64,000 nucleotides of DNA from Campylobacterales bacterium (GTDB lineage: Bacteria > Campylobacterota > Campylobacteria > Campylobacterales > QNZT01), in the NCBI GenBank assembly GCA_027023305.1, contig JALVVR010000034.1:1-64000 (forward strand). The letters are read 5' to 3'. Shown piece after piece: positions 8,982-18,411 of this stretch; within the stretch, counting starts at the first letter, position 1; each line of letters opens with the position of its first letter. The translations under genes were made by a program, and so were the position numbers. A model generated the notes under the pieces. That model was given only the letters and a program-made list of their open reading frames with translations, did not search any database and was not told the DNA's origin.

Positions 8982-11189
8982 TTAAATCAATATCTCCCTT
9001 TGTCCCTTATGATTTGGAGAAGATAGTACTCCTGCTTGTTCTAACTGCTCTATAATCCTAGCTGAACGATTGTATCCTATTTGTAGTCTTCTTTGGATGT
9101 AGCTTATAGAAGTTTTTTTATCTGTTAGGACTATATTTTTTGCTTCATCAAAAAGTTCATCAAACTCTCCACTATCGCTTACTCCACTTGGGCTTGAGTT
9201 TACTGCACTTGAACCATTTGGATTTGGTTCGCTTAGATAGCTAGCATCATATACTACTTCTCTTTGGGCTTTTAGCCAATCAACTATCTTCTCTATCTCT
9301 TCTTCTGTTACAAAAGGAGCATGAAGTCTAACAAGTGAACTAGTCCCTGGAGGTGTAAAGAGCATATCACCTCGTCCTAAAAGTGAGTCAGCTCCTGTTG
9401 AGTCAAGTATAACTTTAGAGTCTATCTTTTGTCCCACTTTAAAACTCATCCTACTTGGTAGGTTTGCTTTTATCAGTCCGGTTACAACATCAACTGAAGG
9501 TCTTTGGGTTGCTACTATAAGGTGGATACCACTAGCTCTTGCCATTTGAGCTAGTCTTGCGATGTAAAACTCAACATCTTTTCCACTTGTCATCATCAAA
9601 TCAGCTAACTCATCTATGATGATAACTATATATGGAAATGGTTCATACCCCTCTTTTTTTGCTTTTTCATTGTAGTTTTCTATGTTTTTAGTTTTAGTTT
9701 TACTCATAAGCTTATATCTTCGCTCCATCTCTAAAACCATATTTGCTAGTGCCATTATCGCTTGTTTTGCTTGGGTTATAACTGGTGTTAAAAGATGAGG
9801 GATGTCGTTATATATAGAAAACTCCAGCATTTTTGGGTCTATCATGAGAAATTTTAAGTCATCTGGTGAGTTTCTGTAAAGCAAGGATACTAACATAGCA
9901 TTTATACCAACACTTTTACCACTTCCCGTAGTTCCAGCTATAAGTAGGTGAGGAAGTTTTTTAAGGTCTGTTACAAAAGGGTTCCCTACTATATCTTTTC
10001 CTACTACCATAGTTAGTGGTGAAGAAGCAGTTTGGAAAAGTTTTGTTTCTAGGATTTCTCTTAGGTATATAGTTTCACTCTCTTTGTTTGGTATCTCTAT
10101 ACCAACTACATCTTTTCCAGGGATTGGAGCTTGGATTCTGATAGTTTGGGCTTTTAGTGCCATTGCTAAATCATCTTGGAGAGTTAGGATTTTTGAGACT
10201 TTTATATTTGCAGCTGGTTTAAATTCAAATGTCGTTACAACTGGACCTGAGTAAGTTGCTACTACATCGCCTTCTATTTTAAACTGTTTTAGTTTATGGA
10301 GTAGGTTTTCTATCTTTTTGTCTATCTCTGCTTCATTTACATGTTTTCTTGTTTTAGGAGGTGCTTTTAAAAATTCAAATTTTGGAAGTCTGAAGTTTTT
10401 TGGTTTGTTTATCTTTTTGCTACTCTCTATGGATTCTAAAAGTTTTTTGTTTTCTGATAACTCTTTTACTATCTTAACATGAGTATTTGTAGTTTCTTGT
10501 ACTTCTTCTTGTTTTTGATTTTGTTCTTCTACTACCTTTTCATCTTCATGATTTATAGTATTTTTAAGAGAGTTTTCTATCTCATCAAAACTAACATCTA
10601 TAACTTCTTCACTCTCTTTTTTATTTGGAAGTGGTTTTTTTGGTTTATCTACATCTAAAGGTAAGTCAAAAAGTTCATTTTCTGGTTCTTTTGTTAAAGT
10701 ATAATCTAGTAAGTTTAGATTTGATTTTGCTTTTTCTTTTATTGCTGAAATGTTTGAAATAGTTTCATCTAGGTTGAAACTATAGTGAAAAAGTATATTT
10801 GCTGATAGTATGATAGTGGATATTATAAGTAAAAATGTACCAAAAGCTCCTATGTATTGGTAAAAAAAGTTATATAAATTAGTGCTTGCACTTCCTGCCA
10901 TTTCATCAAAAAGCATTCCTTGAAGTGTTAGGAGAGATAGTACTAGTAAAATAGCTGAGGTGATAAAGATATAAATGTTGTCAATTTCGTCAACTTCTTC
11001 TTTATAAATCTTATATGCTGGGATAAGTAATAAAAAAGGATATAAGTAGCTAAATAGTCCGAAAAACTCCCTATTTTGTTTTCCAAAAGATGTACCTAAT
11101 TCTCCAACAAGTCCAGTATCTCCTAAAATTGTAGAAACACCCATAAATAGTAAAACAAAAACGATAATGGTAAAGAAAAACTCTCTCAA
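8982..11189 (-). CDS. ftsK: DNA translocase FtsK
   Basis: FtsK couples chromosome segregation at the septum to cell division. The N-terminal 150 residues hold about four membrane helices. A charged linker (about 160-270) follows, then the alpha/beta motor with Walker A LIAGTTGSGKSVGIN and Walker B YIVIIIDELADLMM. The C-terminal gamma winged helix (from about 665) includes SISYIQRRLQIGYNRSARIIEQLE, which reads KOPS sites. At 735 residues the linker is short compared with E. coli FtsK, as is usual in this phylum. Confidence 0.96.
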   Translation of the reverse strand: MREFFFTIIVFVLLFMGVSTILGDTGLVGELGTSFGKQNREFFGLFSYLYPFLLLIPAYKIYKEEVDEIDNIYIFITSAILLVLSLLTLQGMLFDEMAGSASTNLYNFFYQYIGAFGTFLLIISTIILSANILFHYSFNLDETISNISAIKEKAKSNLNLLDYTLTKEPENELFDLPLDVDKPKKPLPNKKESEEVIDVSFDEIENSLKNTINHEDEKVVEEQNQKQEEVQETTNTHVKIVKELSENKKLLESIESSKKINKPKNFRLPKFEFLKAPPKTRKHVNEAEIDKKIENLLHKLKQFKIEGDVVATYSGPVVTTFEFKPAANIKVSKILTLQDDLAMALKAQTIRIQAPIPGKDVVGIEIPNKESETIYLREILETKLFQTASSPLTMVVGKDIVGNPFVTDLKKLPHLLIAGTTGSGKSVGINAMLVSLLYRNSPDDLKFLMIDPKMLEFSIYNDIPHLLTPVITQAKQAIMALANMVLEMERRYKLMSKTKTKNIENYNEKAKKEGYEPFPYIVIIIDELADLMMTSGKDVEFYIARLAQMARASGIHLIVATQRPSVDVVTGLIKANLPSRMSFKVGQKIDSKVILDSTGADSLLGRGDMLFTPPGTSSLVRLHAPFVTEEEIEKIVDWLKAQREVVYDASYLSEPNPNGSSAVNSSPSGVSDSGEFDELFDEAKNIVLTDKKTSISYIQRRLQIGYNRSARIIEQLEQAGVLSSPNHKGQREILI

Positions 11190-11237
11190 ACTATATAATC
11201 CTTAAATTTATTTTAATTTTTAGGGATTATATCAAAA

Positions 11238-13160
11238 CTATTTTAAGTATGAAAGTAGTGAAAGAGAGTTTACTTTTGTGATAGATGAAAGCATGGCTTG
11301 ATAGTTTAAAGTGAGTTGATTTAGTTTAACTATGGTATCAGCTAAGTCTATATCCTCTACCTCTGATTGTAGAGTTTTTACATTTGTTTGAAGTGTTAGT
11401 GCTTTTTGGTTTTCTAGCTCTAGGTTTTTAGAGTAAGTTCCTAGTTTTGACTGGTTTTTCTCAAAGTGAGATAGAAATTTATCAAGAGTGTTTAGGGTGT
11501 CTTCTATGCCTATATCTCTAGGATTTGTACTTTGATTGTTTATATCTATCTTTCCCTCTTTAACACTTTGTATAACTTTATCTATATCTTTAAAAAAGTC
11601 TATCTCTGTTTTTTTAGTTGTGATAAGGTCATTTGACATGAAAGAGATGGAAGGAGTTGTAGTTTTACTAAAGTCATTTGCATCATCATCCCACATAGCA
11701 AACTGGATTTTGCTTTGATTGTCTGTTTTGTCTTTTATAGTTAGAGTGGAGTCAGTGTCTAGTTTTACTTCTACTTTTTGTTTTGCATCTACTACTGCTT
11801 GGTCAAATCCTGCTTTATCATTTGAAGCTGGAAGAGTATTTGAGACAATCATAGAGATTATATTGTTTAGTTGTCCCTGGGTAAGTTCATCTGCTTTTGT
11901 TTGACTTCCATCTGCATTATAGATGTTGTAGTCATTCCCATCTATAGTAAATGTAGATGTATCATTTAATTTTATAGTTACATCTTTTTTTTCATCGCCA
12001 GCTATATTTGTAAGGTTTATATCAAAAGTTTTTCCATCCATAGAAGCATTTGCTATATCAGTTAGTTTTGTTTGATTTGTAGCAAATTCTCCATGTTCAT
12101 AAAGAGGAACATTTGCTTTTAGGGTTGAGCCATTTTTTGCAAAGTAAAAGCTATCTATTTGTAAAGATTCTTCGGCTTGGTTAACCTTGTTAAAATCACT
12201 TTTTGTAAATTTTATGATGTTATCATAAGTTACATCGGGTAAATTAGTTTCTGTATCACTATTTTTACCCTGAACACCTACTATTTTTAAATCCATAGCA
12301 CTTTTGCCTTTAGATATATCCTCTACTACTATATTCCCACTATCACTTAGGGTTACATTTACAAACTTTGTAGTATCTGTATTTCCGAAAGCTGTTCCAA
12401 TATTTGTCAAGAGGTCATCTACAGTTGTATCTGGATTCATTGAAACTTTACTTTTAAAAGCTGTTCCATCTGCTTTTATGCCACTTATGAAAAAATTTAT
12501 ATTATCATCTGTAGGATTTTCTATCAAATCTTTTATCTTATCTCCACCTTGTATGACTCTATCTTCTGAGTGATTTCTTAGTTGGATATTTGTAGAAATA
12601 GTTTTATGTTCATCATAATTACCTAAAAACAGACTTTTACCATCTATACTAAATGGATTTTTTACATTTTTGGCTATAGTTGTAGTTAGTTCTTTATCAT
12701 TTCCTAAATAATTTCCATTATTATCTATAGGTTTTATATTAGTGTTTGTTCCACTAAAGAGGTATATTCCATTTACTTTCGTATTTGCTAAGTTTTTCAT
12801 ATGATCTTTTAACCCATCTAACTCTGTTGCAAGTGCTTTATAGTTATCAGAATTTATAGTTGAGTTTGCAGCTTGAAGGAGTTTTGTTTTAAAATCTCTC
12901 AAAGTTGTATCAAAATCACTCATCACACTATCTGCACTATCTGCAATTATTTTTGCTTCACTAGTTCTTTTTTGTACTTGGTCTAAGTTTTTAACTTCAC
13001 TATCAAGACGAAGAGACTTAGTAGCAATCCCACCATCCTCATATGAGTGTTGTATCTTTTTACCAGAACTTATTTGAGTATTTACTCTGTTTATCTCATC
13101 ATATACTTTTTTATGACTATATGAGAAATTGTTCAATGTAACTTGTTGACTTACTTGCAT
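11238..13160 (-). CDS. flgL: Flagellar hook-associated protein 3 (FlgL)
   Basis: FlgL forms the hook-filament junction. The N-terminal region (VNTQISSGKKIQHSYEDGGIATKSLRLDSEV) and the C-terminal heptad region (about 555-640) match the flagellin-like D0/D1 coiled coils that flank a variable centre. At 640 residues it is much longer than the roughly 300 residues of enterobacterial FlgL; large surface inserts are usual for epsilonproteobacterial FlgL. It faces away from HU, with no other flagellar gene adjacent. Confidence 0.88.
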   Translation of the reverse strand: MQVSQQVTLNNFSYSHKKVYDEINRVNTQISSGKKIQHSYEDGGIATKSLRLDSEVKNLDQVQKRTSEAKIIADSADSVMSDFDTTLRDFKTKLLQAANSTINSDNYKALATELDGLKDHMKNLANTKVNGIYLFSGTNTNIKPIDNNGNYLGNDKELTTTIAKNVKNPFSIDGKSLFLGNYDEHKTISTNIQLRNHSEDRVIQGGDKIKDLIENPTDDNINFFISGIKADGTAFKSKVSMNPDTTVDDLLTNIGTAFGNTDTTKFVNVTLSDSGNIVVEDISKGKSAMDLKIVGVQGKNSDTETNLPDVTYDNIIKFTKSDFNKVNQAEESLQIDSFYFAKNGSTLKANVPLYEHGEFATNQTKLTDIANASMDGKTFDINLTNIAGDEKKDVTIKLNDTSTFTIDGNDYNIYNADGSQTKADELTQGQLNNIISMIVSNTLPASNDKAGFDQAVVDAKQKVEVKLDTDSTLTIKDKTDNQSKIQFAMWDDDANDFSKTTTPSISFMSNDLITTKKTEIDFFKDIDKVIQSVKEGKIDINNQSTNPRDIGIEDTLNTLDKFLSHFEKNQSKLGTYSKNLELENQKALTLQTNVKTLQSEVEDIDLADTIVKLNQLTLNYQAMLSSITKVNSLSLLSYLK

Positions 13161-13273
13161 ATTAACTCCTATTGCCTATATATCGACAAAAATATAGCAA
13201 AATGTATACCAAATAAGAGTTGTTTAAGAAAATAATTGTAACATTATCGCAAATTTACAAAAAAGGAAGTAAA

Positions 13274-13552
13274 ATGAAAAAAGCAGAATTCATAGATGCA
13301 GTAGCAACTAAAACAGAACTAACTAAAAAAGATGTAAATGCAGTAGTAGATGCAGCATTAGAAACTATAACTGAGGCATTAACAGCTGGTAAAAGTGTTA
13401 GCTTCATAGGTTTTGGTTCATTCTCAACAGCTCCAAGAGCTGCAAGAACAGCAAGAGTTCCAGGAACTGATAGAGTTGTAGAAGTACCTGCAACAACTGC
13501 AGTTAAGTTTAAAGTTGGTAAACAACTTAAAGATACAGTAGCTAAAGCTTAG
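13274..13552 (+). CDS. hup: HU-family DNA-binding protein
   Basis: This 92-residue nucleoid protein bends and compacts DNA. The pattern MKKAEFIDAVATKTELTKKD, GFGSF and the basic arm with GTDRVVEVPATTAVKFKVGK is diagnostic of the HU/IHF fold. An 18-codon longer open frame exists upstream, but the ATG at 13274 follows AAAGGAAG at a proper distance and gives the normal HU N-terminus. A hairpin overlapping the last codons probably terminates it. Confidence 0.95.
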   Translation: MKKAEFIDAVATKTELTKKDVNAVVDAALETITEALTAGKSVSFIGFGSFSTAPRAARTARVPGTDRVVEVPATTAVKFKVGKQLKDTVAKA

Positions 13553-13563
13553 TAAGCTTTAGC
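13541..13563 (+). terminator. Hairpin terminator at the 3' end of HU
   Basis: A perfect 10-bp stem (13541-13550 with 13554-13563) with a 3-base loop is followed by an A/T-rich tract. The left arm encodes the last residues of HU and the loop contains its stop codon. This would separate HU from the tRNA-Leu transcript. Confidence 0.65.
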
Positions 13564-13613
13564 TAAAATTTTAAGAGGTGGTGGGGATTTGTATCTCTAT
13601 CACCTTTTTTTAT

Positions 13614-13700
13614 GCCCGAGTGGTGAAATTGGTAAACACGACGGATTCAAAATCCGTTGACTTTACGGTCTTGCCGGTTCGAGTCCGGCCTCGGGTACCA
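13614..13700 (+). tRNA. tRNA-Leu (anticodon CAA)
   Basis: The 87-base sequence folds as a class II tRNA with a 7-bp acceptor stem (GCCCGAG with CTCGGGT), an anticodon stem ACGGA/TCCGT around loop TTCAAAA, a long variable arm, a GGTTCGAGTCC T arm and an encoded CCA. The anticodon CAA reads UUG leucine codons. Confidence 0.95.
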
Positions 13701-13773
13701 CTACAAAATGTTACACTTTTTTTAAATCACTCTTTTTTTACAAAAAATCATTACTTTTAGAATAAATTTGTAT

Positions 13774-13779
13774 TATAAT
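13774..13779 (+). promoter_or_regulatory. Probable -10 box for murA
   Basis: TATAAT lies 32 bases upstream of the murA ATG in AT-rich DNA. The -35 region (TTACTT at 13751-13756) is weak. Confidence 0.45.
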
Positions 13780-13810
13780 TCTATAAAAAAACAAAAAAGG
13801 TGTTGTTTAA

Positions 13811-15079
13811 ATGGATTTTCTTCAAATAAAAGGTGGTAAAAAACTTAGTGGAACAGTAGAAATAGATGGGGCAAAAAATGCAGCTCTTCCTCTTATAGCT
13901 TCTACTATACTTTCGAAAAACAGACTTACTATATCAAATCTACCTCAGGTTAGTGATGTAAGGACAATGGTTAAACTTTTAGAAAACTTGGGTGCAAAAA
14001 CTAGTATAGATGAGATTAAAAAGAGTGCAACTATAGATACAAGTACAATAGATCATACCATAGCTCAGTATGAAATAGTAAGAGTTATGAGAGCTTCTAT
14101 ACTAGTGCTTGGACCACTTTTAGCTAGATTTGGTTACTGTGAAGTTTCACTTCCAGGTGGATGTGCGATAGGACAAAGACCAATAGATTTGCATCTTAAA
14201 GCACTAGAGCAAATGGGTGCAGATATAGAGATAAAACAAGGTTATGTTGTAGCAAAAGCTGAGGGTGGACTAAAAGGGACTACTATAAGCTTTGATAAAA
14301 TTACTGTTACTGGTAGTGAAAATATCATCATGGCAGCAGCTTTGGCACATGGAACTACTAGGATACTAAACTGTGCAAAAGAGCCAGAAGTTGTTCAACT
14401 TTGTGAAGTTTTAAGAGATGGTGGTGTTAAGATAGAAGGTATAGGAACTTATGAAGTTACTATAGAAGGAACAGGTGGTAAGACACTTGATATGAAAGAT
14501 TTTGCAGTTATCCCTGATAGGATAGAGGCTGGAACTTATCTGTGTGCAGGAGCGATAACAAATAGTGAGATAACTTTAAAAAATGTTAATCCAACTCACT
14601 TAGAATCTATGCTTTTAAAACTAAAAGAGATGGGATTTAGCTATGATGAGAGTGAAGAGAGTGTAACTATAAAACCAGCTTCAAAAGTAGAAGCAGTAAA
14701 GATAACAACTACGGAGTACCCAGGATTTCCTACTGATATGCAAGCTCAGTTTATGGCTCTTACTTTAGTGGCTGATGGAGTTAGTACCATAGAAGAAAAA
14801 CTTTTTGAAAATCGTTTCATGCATGTAAGTGAGCTTAGTCGTATGGGAGCAAATATCTCTTTAAACTCATATACAGCAACTGTAGAGGGAAATGCAGAAC
14901 TTTGTGGAGCTGATGTTATGGCTACTGATCTTAGAGCAAGTTCGGCTTTGGTTATAGCAGCCTTAGTTGCAAAAGATATTACAAATGTTCATAGAATCTA
15001 TCACCTTGATCGTGGATATGTAAAACTAGAAGAGAAGTTACAAAAACTAGGAGCAGATATAAAAAGACTTAGCGAGTAG
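13811..15079 (+). CDS. murA: UDP-N-acetylglucosamine 1-carboxyvinyltransferase MurA
   Basis: MurA transfers enolpyruvate from PEP to UDP-GlcNAc, the first committed step of peptidoglycan synthesis in the cytoplasm. The Kxx[14 protein letters not shown]-terminus is typical. The catalytic loop reads [14 protein letters not shown] with the PEP-binding cysteine, and the C-terminal part contains [12 protein letters not shown] and [13 protein letters not shown]. The 422 residues match the family length. The neighbour flhB starts 18 bases downstream. Confidence 0.97.
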   Translation: MDFLQIKGGKKLSGTVEIDGAKNAALPLIASTILSKNRLTISNLPQVSDVRTMVKLLENLGAKTSIDEIKKSATIDTSTIDHTIAQYEIVRVMRASILVLGPLLARFGYCEVSLPGGCAIGQRPIDLHLKALEQMGADIEIKQGYVVAKAEGGLKGTTISFDKITVTGSENIIMAAALAHGTTRILNCAKEPEVVQLCEVLRDGGVKIEGIGTYEVTIEGTGGKTLDMKDFAVIPDRIEAGTYLCAGAITNSEITLKNVNPTHLESMLLKLKEMGFSYDESEESVTIKPASKVEAVKITTTEYPGFPTDMQAQFMALTLVADGVSTIEEKLFENRFMHVSELSRMGANISLNSYTATVEGNAELCGADVMATDLRASSALVIAALVAKDITNVHRIYHLDRGYVKLEEKLQKLGADIKRLSE

Positions 15080-15097
15080 AAAAGTAGGGGATAAAAG

Positions 15098-16162
15098 ATG
15101 GCAGATGATATGGAAAAAACGGAGGAACCCACCTCCAAAAAGATAGAAGATGCCAAAAAAGAGGGAAATGTCCCAAAATCTCAAGATGTCGCAAGTTTTG
15201 TTACTATACTTGTAGCGATAGGAGCTTTTATAGCTCTTTTTACTTTGATGAGTGAAAGAGTAGTAAAGCTTTATCACTACTACATGAGCTTGATTGGGGT
15301 AGAGCTTACAAAAACTGTGATAGTAGATATAGGTATAGTTAGTCTTAGAGAACTTGTTTTTATTGTTATTCCTTTAGCTTTGATGGTTGCTATTTCAGGT
15401 GTTATTGCTTCTGTTATGCAGTTTGGCTTTATATTTACCACTAAACCTTTAGAGCCTAATTTTAGTAAGATAGATCCTATAAAAGGTTTTGGAAAACTTT
15501 TTGGACTTAAAAAGTTTCTTGATGGGGCGAAAATTACTGCAAAAGTTGCTGTTGTCTTTTTTGTAGCTTTTTACTTTTTGATAAAGTTTACTCATGAGCT
15601 TCAAACCGTAATACTCTTTGATCTGAATTCTCAGATTATATGGATAATAAAAAAAGCTATGATTTTAGTATCAATCATGCTTATACTTTTTGCAGTGTTT
15701 GCTCTTTTGGATCTTCTTATAGTTAGGTTTCAGTATTTTAAAGATTTAAAGATGAGTAAACAAGAGATAAAAGATGAGTATAAACAGATGGAAGGAGATC
15801 CACAAGTAAAATCAAGGATAAAAAAACTACAAATGGAAATGGCTCAAAAAAGAATGATGAGTGATATACCAAGTGCTGATGTTGTTATCACAAATCCAAC
15901 CCACTATGCAGTGGCTCTTAGGTATGATAGAGAAAAAGAAAATGCACCTAGAGTTGTTGGCAAGGGAATGAATAATCTAGCTTTAAAAATCAAAGAGATA
16001 GCAAGAGAAAATCTTATCCAAGTAGTAGAAAATCCACCACTTGCGAGAGAGCTTTATAAAAGTTGTGAAGTTGATAGTACTATCCCAGATGCCTTGTTTA
16101 AGGCAGTTGCAGAGGTATTAGCTTTTGTTTATAAAGCTAGAGGAGAGAAGTTTAATAGATAG
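15098..16162 (+). CDS. flhB: Flagellar export switch protein FlhB
   Basis: FlhB is the inner-membrane gate subunit of the flagellar type III export apparatus and switches substrate specificity from hook to filament. The N-terminal EKTEEPTSKKIEDAKKEG is the family signature. Four membrane helices lie between about residues 28 and 210. The autocleavage site is seen as ITNPTHYAVALRY (cleavage before PTH). At 354 residues it is full length. Expression together with murA is likely. Confidence 0.96.
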   Translation: MADDMEKTEEPTSKKIEDAKKEGNVPKSQDVASFVTILVAIGAFIALFTLMSERVVKLYHYYMSLIGVELTKTVIVDIGIVSLRELVFIVIPLALMVAISGVIASVMQFGFIFTTKPLEPNFSKIDPIKGFGKLFGLKKFLDGAKITAKVAVVFFVAFYFLIKFTHELQTVILFDLNSQIIWIIKKAMILVSIMLILFAVFALLDLLIVRFQYFKDLKMSKQEIKDEYKQMEGDPQVKSRIKKLQMEMAQKRMMSDIPSADVVITNPTHYAVALRYDREKENAPRVVGKGMNNLALKIKEIARENLIQVVENPPLARELYKSCEVDSTIPDALFKAVAEVLAFVYKARGEKFNR

Positions 16163-16196
16163 TTTTTATAAATTTGCAAATTTCTTTAAAAAACTC

Positions 16197-16225
16197 TTGA
16201 CAAATCAAAACTTTTTGTATATAAT
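16197..16225 (+). promoter_or_regulatory. Consensus sigma-70 promoter for tRNA-Asn
   Basis: TTGACA at 16197-16202 and TATAAT at 16220-16225 are both perfect hexamers separated by 17 bases. They lie just upstream of tRNA-Asn (first base 16269). This is a full consensus promoter, unusual in a phylum whose promoters mostly lack a -35 box, but expected for a stable RNA. Confidence 0.85.
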
Positions 16226-16268
16226 CTCCCTCACATTTAAGCGATATGTTTAAATAACTTACTTTTGT

Positions 16269-16343
16269 TCCGGATTAGCTCAGTGGTAGAGTAGATGGCT
16301 GTTAACCATTTGGTCGCTGGTTCGAATCCAGCATCCGGAGCCA
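16269..16343 (+). tRNA. tRNA-Asn (anticodon GTT)
   Basis: The 75-base sequence has acceptor TCCGGAT/ATCCGGA, an AGCTCAG D arm, an anticodon loop with GTT in CTGTTAACC, a GGTTCGAATCC T arm and an encoded CCA. It is preceded by a consensus promoter. Confidence 0.96.
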
Positions 16344-16410
16344 TACAACTTTCGATAGATTTAAAGCTTCCTTTTGATTGATTATTAAAGCTTGTTAAGG
16401 AAAATATCAA

Positions 16411-16563
16411 ATGACTTTTACCCTAAATCAGATAGCGACTATTTGTTCCCCATTTTGTGATATTGAAAATTTTGATAAGATTGAGGGTGAGCTTAGAAAT
16501 GGATGGATGAAGTCAAGTATTGATGAGGTAAGTAGTGTTCGTTCTGATGAGAGATTTATATAA
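16411..16563 (+). CDS. Small hypothetical protein (50 aa)
   Basis: An ATG at 16411 preceded by AAGGA opens a 50-residue frame (MTFTLNQIAT...) containing two cysteines in TICSPFCDIENFD. It ends 15 bases before the DUF1858/DUF2249 gene, whose ribosome-binding site overlaps its end, so the two are probably translated from one message. No family is recognised. The CSPFC spacing could bind a metal or form a disulfide, which is speculation. Confidence 0.45.
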   Translation: MTFTLNQIATICSPFCDIENFDKIEGELRNGWMKSSIDEVSSVRSDERFI

Positions 16564-16578
16564 AAAAAGGAATAAAAA

Positions 16579-17085
16579 ATGAGAGAAATTACACTAGATA
16601 CAAAAGTTTCAGAGTTACTAAATAATTATGAGGGAATGAAGGATATACTTATCAAAATCAATCCAAAATTTAAAAAACTGAATAATCCAATACTTCGTAG
16701 GACATTGGCAAAATTAGCAAGTGTAAAACAAGCAGCTATGGTAGGTGGAATGGATGCAGTGGATTTACTAAATCAACTTCGTATAGCTGTTGGACAAGAG
16801 CCTATTAAGTTAGAGAGTGTGGAAGAAGTTAAGCAAAAAGAAGCACCTATTTGGATAGAAAAAACACCCAAAACAACTATTGATGCAAATGAGCTGTTAG
16901 ATAGTGGAGATAATCCTTTGGCAAAATCTTTTAATCTTTTAAAAAACCTTGAAGATGGTGAAATTCTTATGATTGAGTCTGATTTTAAACCAGAACCACT
17001 TATTGAAGAGTTTGAAAAGAAAGGATTTGAAGTTTACTCAAAAGAGATAGAGAAAGATAAGTTTATTACATACATTAAAAAATAA
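16579..17085 (+). CDS. DUF1858 / DUF2249-type protein
   Basis: This 168-residue cytoplasmic protein begins with a DUF1858 domain (about residues 1-75: TLDTKVSELLNNYEGMKDILIKINPKFKKL...). It ends with a DUF2249-like domain (about 90-168: DGEILMIESDFKPEPLIEEFEKKGFEVYSKE). The pairing is often found near nitrosative-stress and hemerythrin/DUF438-type genes, which suggests a redox or NO-linked role, but no activity is established. Strong ribosome-binding site AAAGGAAT. Followed by a haem protein gene 14 bases on. Confidence 0.75.
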   Translation: MREITLDTKVSELLNNYEGMKDILIKINPKFKKLNNPILRRTLAKLASVKQAAMVGGMDAVDLLNQLRIAVGQEPIKLESVEEVKQKEAPIWIEKTPKTTIDANELLDSGDNPLAKSFNLLKNLEDGEILMIESDFKPEPLIEEFEKKGFEVYSKEIEKDKFITYIKK

Positions 17086-17099
17086 TTTAAGGGGAAAAA

Positions 17100-17675
17100 A
17101 TGAAAAAAATAGTATTACCGATGATATTTATAGCTAGTGGTTCACTTTTAAGTGCAAATGATATCAATGTGATAAAAGAAGAGGCTAAAAGTGCCATCAT
17201 GAAGATGGGTAAAACTTTAAAAACAAATATGAAGCAAAACATGAAAGCTGGTGGTGCTATACAAGCAACAGGTTTTTGTTTAGAAAAAGCAACACAAATA
17301 GAAAAAAAGGTAAATAGTAGCTATCCAACTGGAGTGAGTGTAAAAAGAGTTTCTTTAAAGTATAGAAATCCAGCAAACAAACCAAGCGAAGATGAAGCAA
17401 AGGTACTAAAAAATATACAAAGTGAATATGAGGCTAAAAAAGAGATACCTAAAATGATAGTGAAAGAGGTTTCTAAAAACTCTTATAAAGTATATAAACC
17501 TATTTTTATCAATAAAGATATTTGTTTAGCTTGTCATGGAGATGATAAAACTAGAGATAAAGAGGCTTATAAACTTATAAAACAAAAATACCCTAATGAT
17601 AAAGCAGTAGGCTATAAAAAGGGTGATTTTAGAGGTGCTTTTGTGGTGGAGATAGTTAAAAACAATTCTAAATAA
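17100..17675 (+). CDS. Secreted DUF3365 (Tll0287-like) haem-binding protein
   Basis: This 191-residue protein has a signal peptide (about residues 1-19, cleaved after LLSA) and a single haem c attachment motif CLACH at residues 142-146. The DUF3365 fold is PAS-like and is known from haem-based redox or gas sensors and soluble periplasmic monohaem proteins. It is expected in the periplasm. It probably shares a transcript with the DUF1858 gene; the 3' end overlaps the convergent TauE/SafE gene by 8 bases. Confidence 0.85.
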   Translation: MKKIVLPMIFIASGSLLSANDINVIKEEAKSAIMKMGKTLKTNMKQNMKAGGAIQATGFCLEKATQIEKKVNSSYPTGVSVKRVSLKYRNPANKPSEDEAKVLKNIQSEYEAKKEIPKMIVKEVSKNSYKVYKPIFINKDICLACHGDDKTRDKEAYKLIKQKYPNDKAVGYKKGDFRGAFVVEIVKNNSK

Positions 17676-18402
17676 AGTCCCAAAGTAGCTTTATAGCTAA
17701 AAGATACAAAAGCAAAGCCATAATCTTTTTGATATGGCTTTGACTAAGTTTAAAGTGCATCATATAGTTTCCGATATACCCTCCTACTATTGCAGAAAGC
17801 GAAACAACAACAAGCATAACAGGGTCAAGTGGAACATAAGTAGCATAAGTAAAAAATGAACCAAGTGCTGAAAATGGTACTACAAAACTAACTGCAACTG
17901 CTACTTTTTTTGGCTCAAACCCTAAGAGTGCCAAAAGAGGTATTAGGATATTTCCTCCACCAACTCCTAAAAGTCCTGATAAAAAGCCAACAATACTACC
18001 TATTACAAAAAGAGTGTATTTTGAATTTGCATAAAATAGAGCCTTTTTTTTGCCAAACATCATCATGCTCGCTGAGTAAAAAAGCATAATCATATAGAAA
18101 AATTTTACTATTTTTTCATCTATAAAGTTACTGCTATATGCTCCAAGTGGTGCAAAGATAAGCATAGTTATAGCGATAGGAAATACAAACTTATAATCCA
18201 CCACTTTTCTTTTCATATTCATGATGCTTGAAGTGATGGTGGTTGAAGCTCCAGCAAAAAGTCCAACTGCTTTTGCAACTGTAAATCCAAGTCCTAAAAA
18301 GTTAAATATAGGGATAAGTGCAACCCCAGCTCCTGCTCCACCCATAGAAAATAGTGTAGATAATAAAATCGTTAAAAGTGAATAAAGTATATAATCGTTC
18401 AT
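17668..18402 (-). CDS. TauE/SafE-family membrane transporter
   Basis: This 244-residue protein has about eight membrane helices with the duplicated G-rich cores typical of the family: GGAGAGVALIPIFNFLG near the N-terminus and GLLGVGGGNILIPLLALLGF in the middle. The family includes sulfite, sulfoacetate and other organic anion exporters; the substrate here is unknown. The adjacent flavin reductase starts upstream on the same strand with a 9-base gap, so a small operon is likely. Confidence 0.88.
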   Translation of the reverse strand: MNDYILYSLLTILLSTLFSMGGAGAGVALIPIFNFLGLGFTVAKAVGLFAGASTTITSSIMNMKRKVVDYKFVFPIAITMLIFAPLGAYSSNFIDEKIVKFFYMIMLFYSASMMMFGKKKALFYANSKYTLFVIGSIVGFLSGLLGVGGGNILIPLLALLGFEPKKVAVAVSFVVPFSALGSFFTYATYVPLDPVMLVVVSLSAIVGGYIGNYMMHFKLSQSHIKKIMALLLYLLAIKLLWDFI

Positions 18403-18411
18403 GAAATTAAA

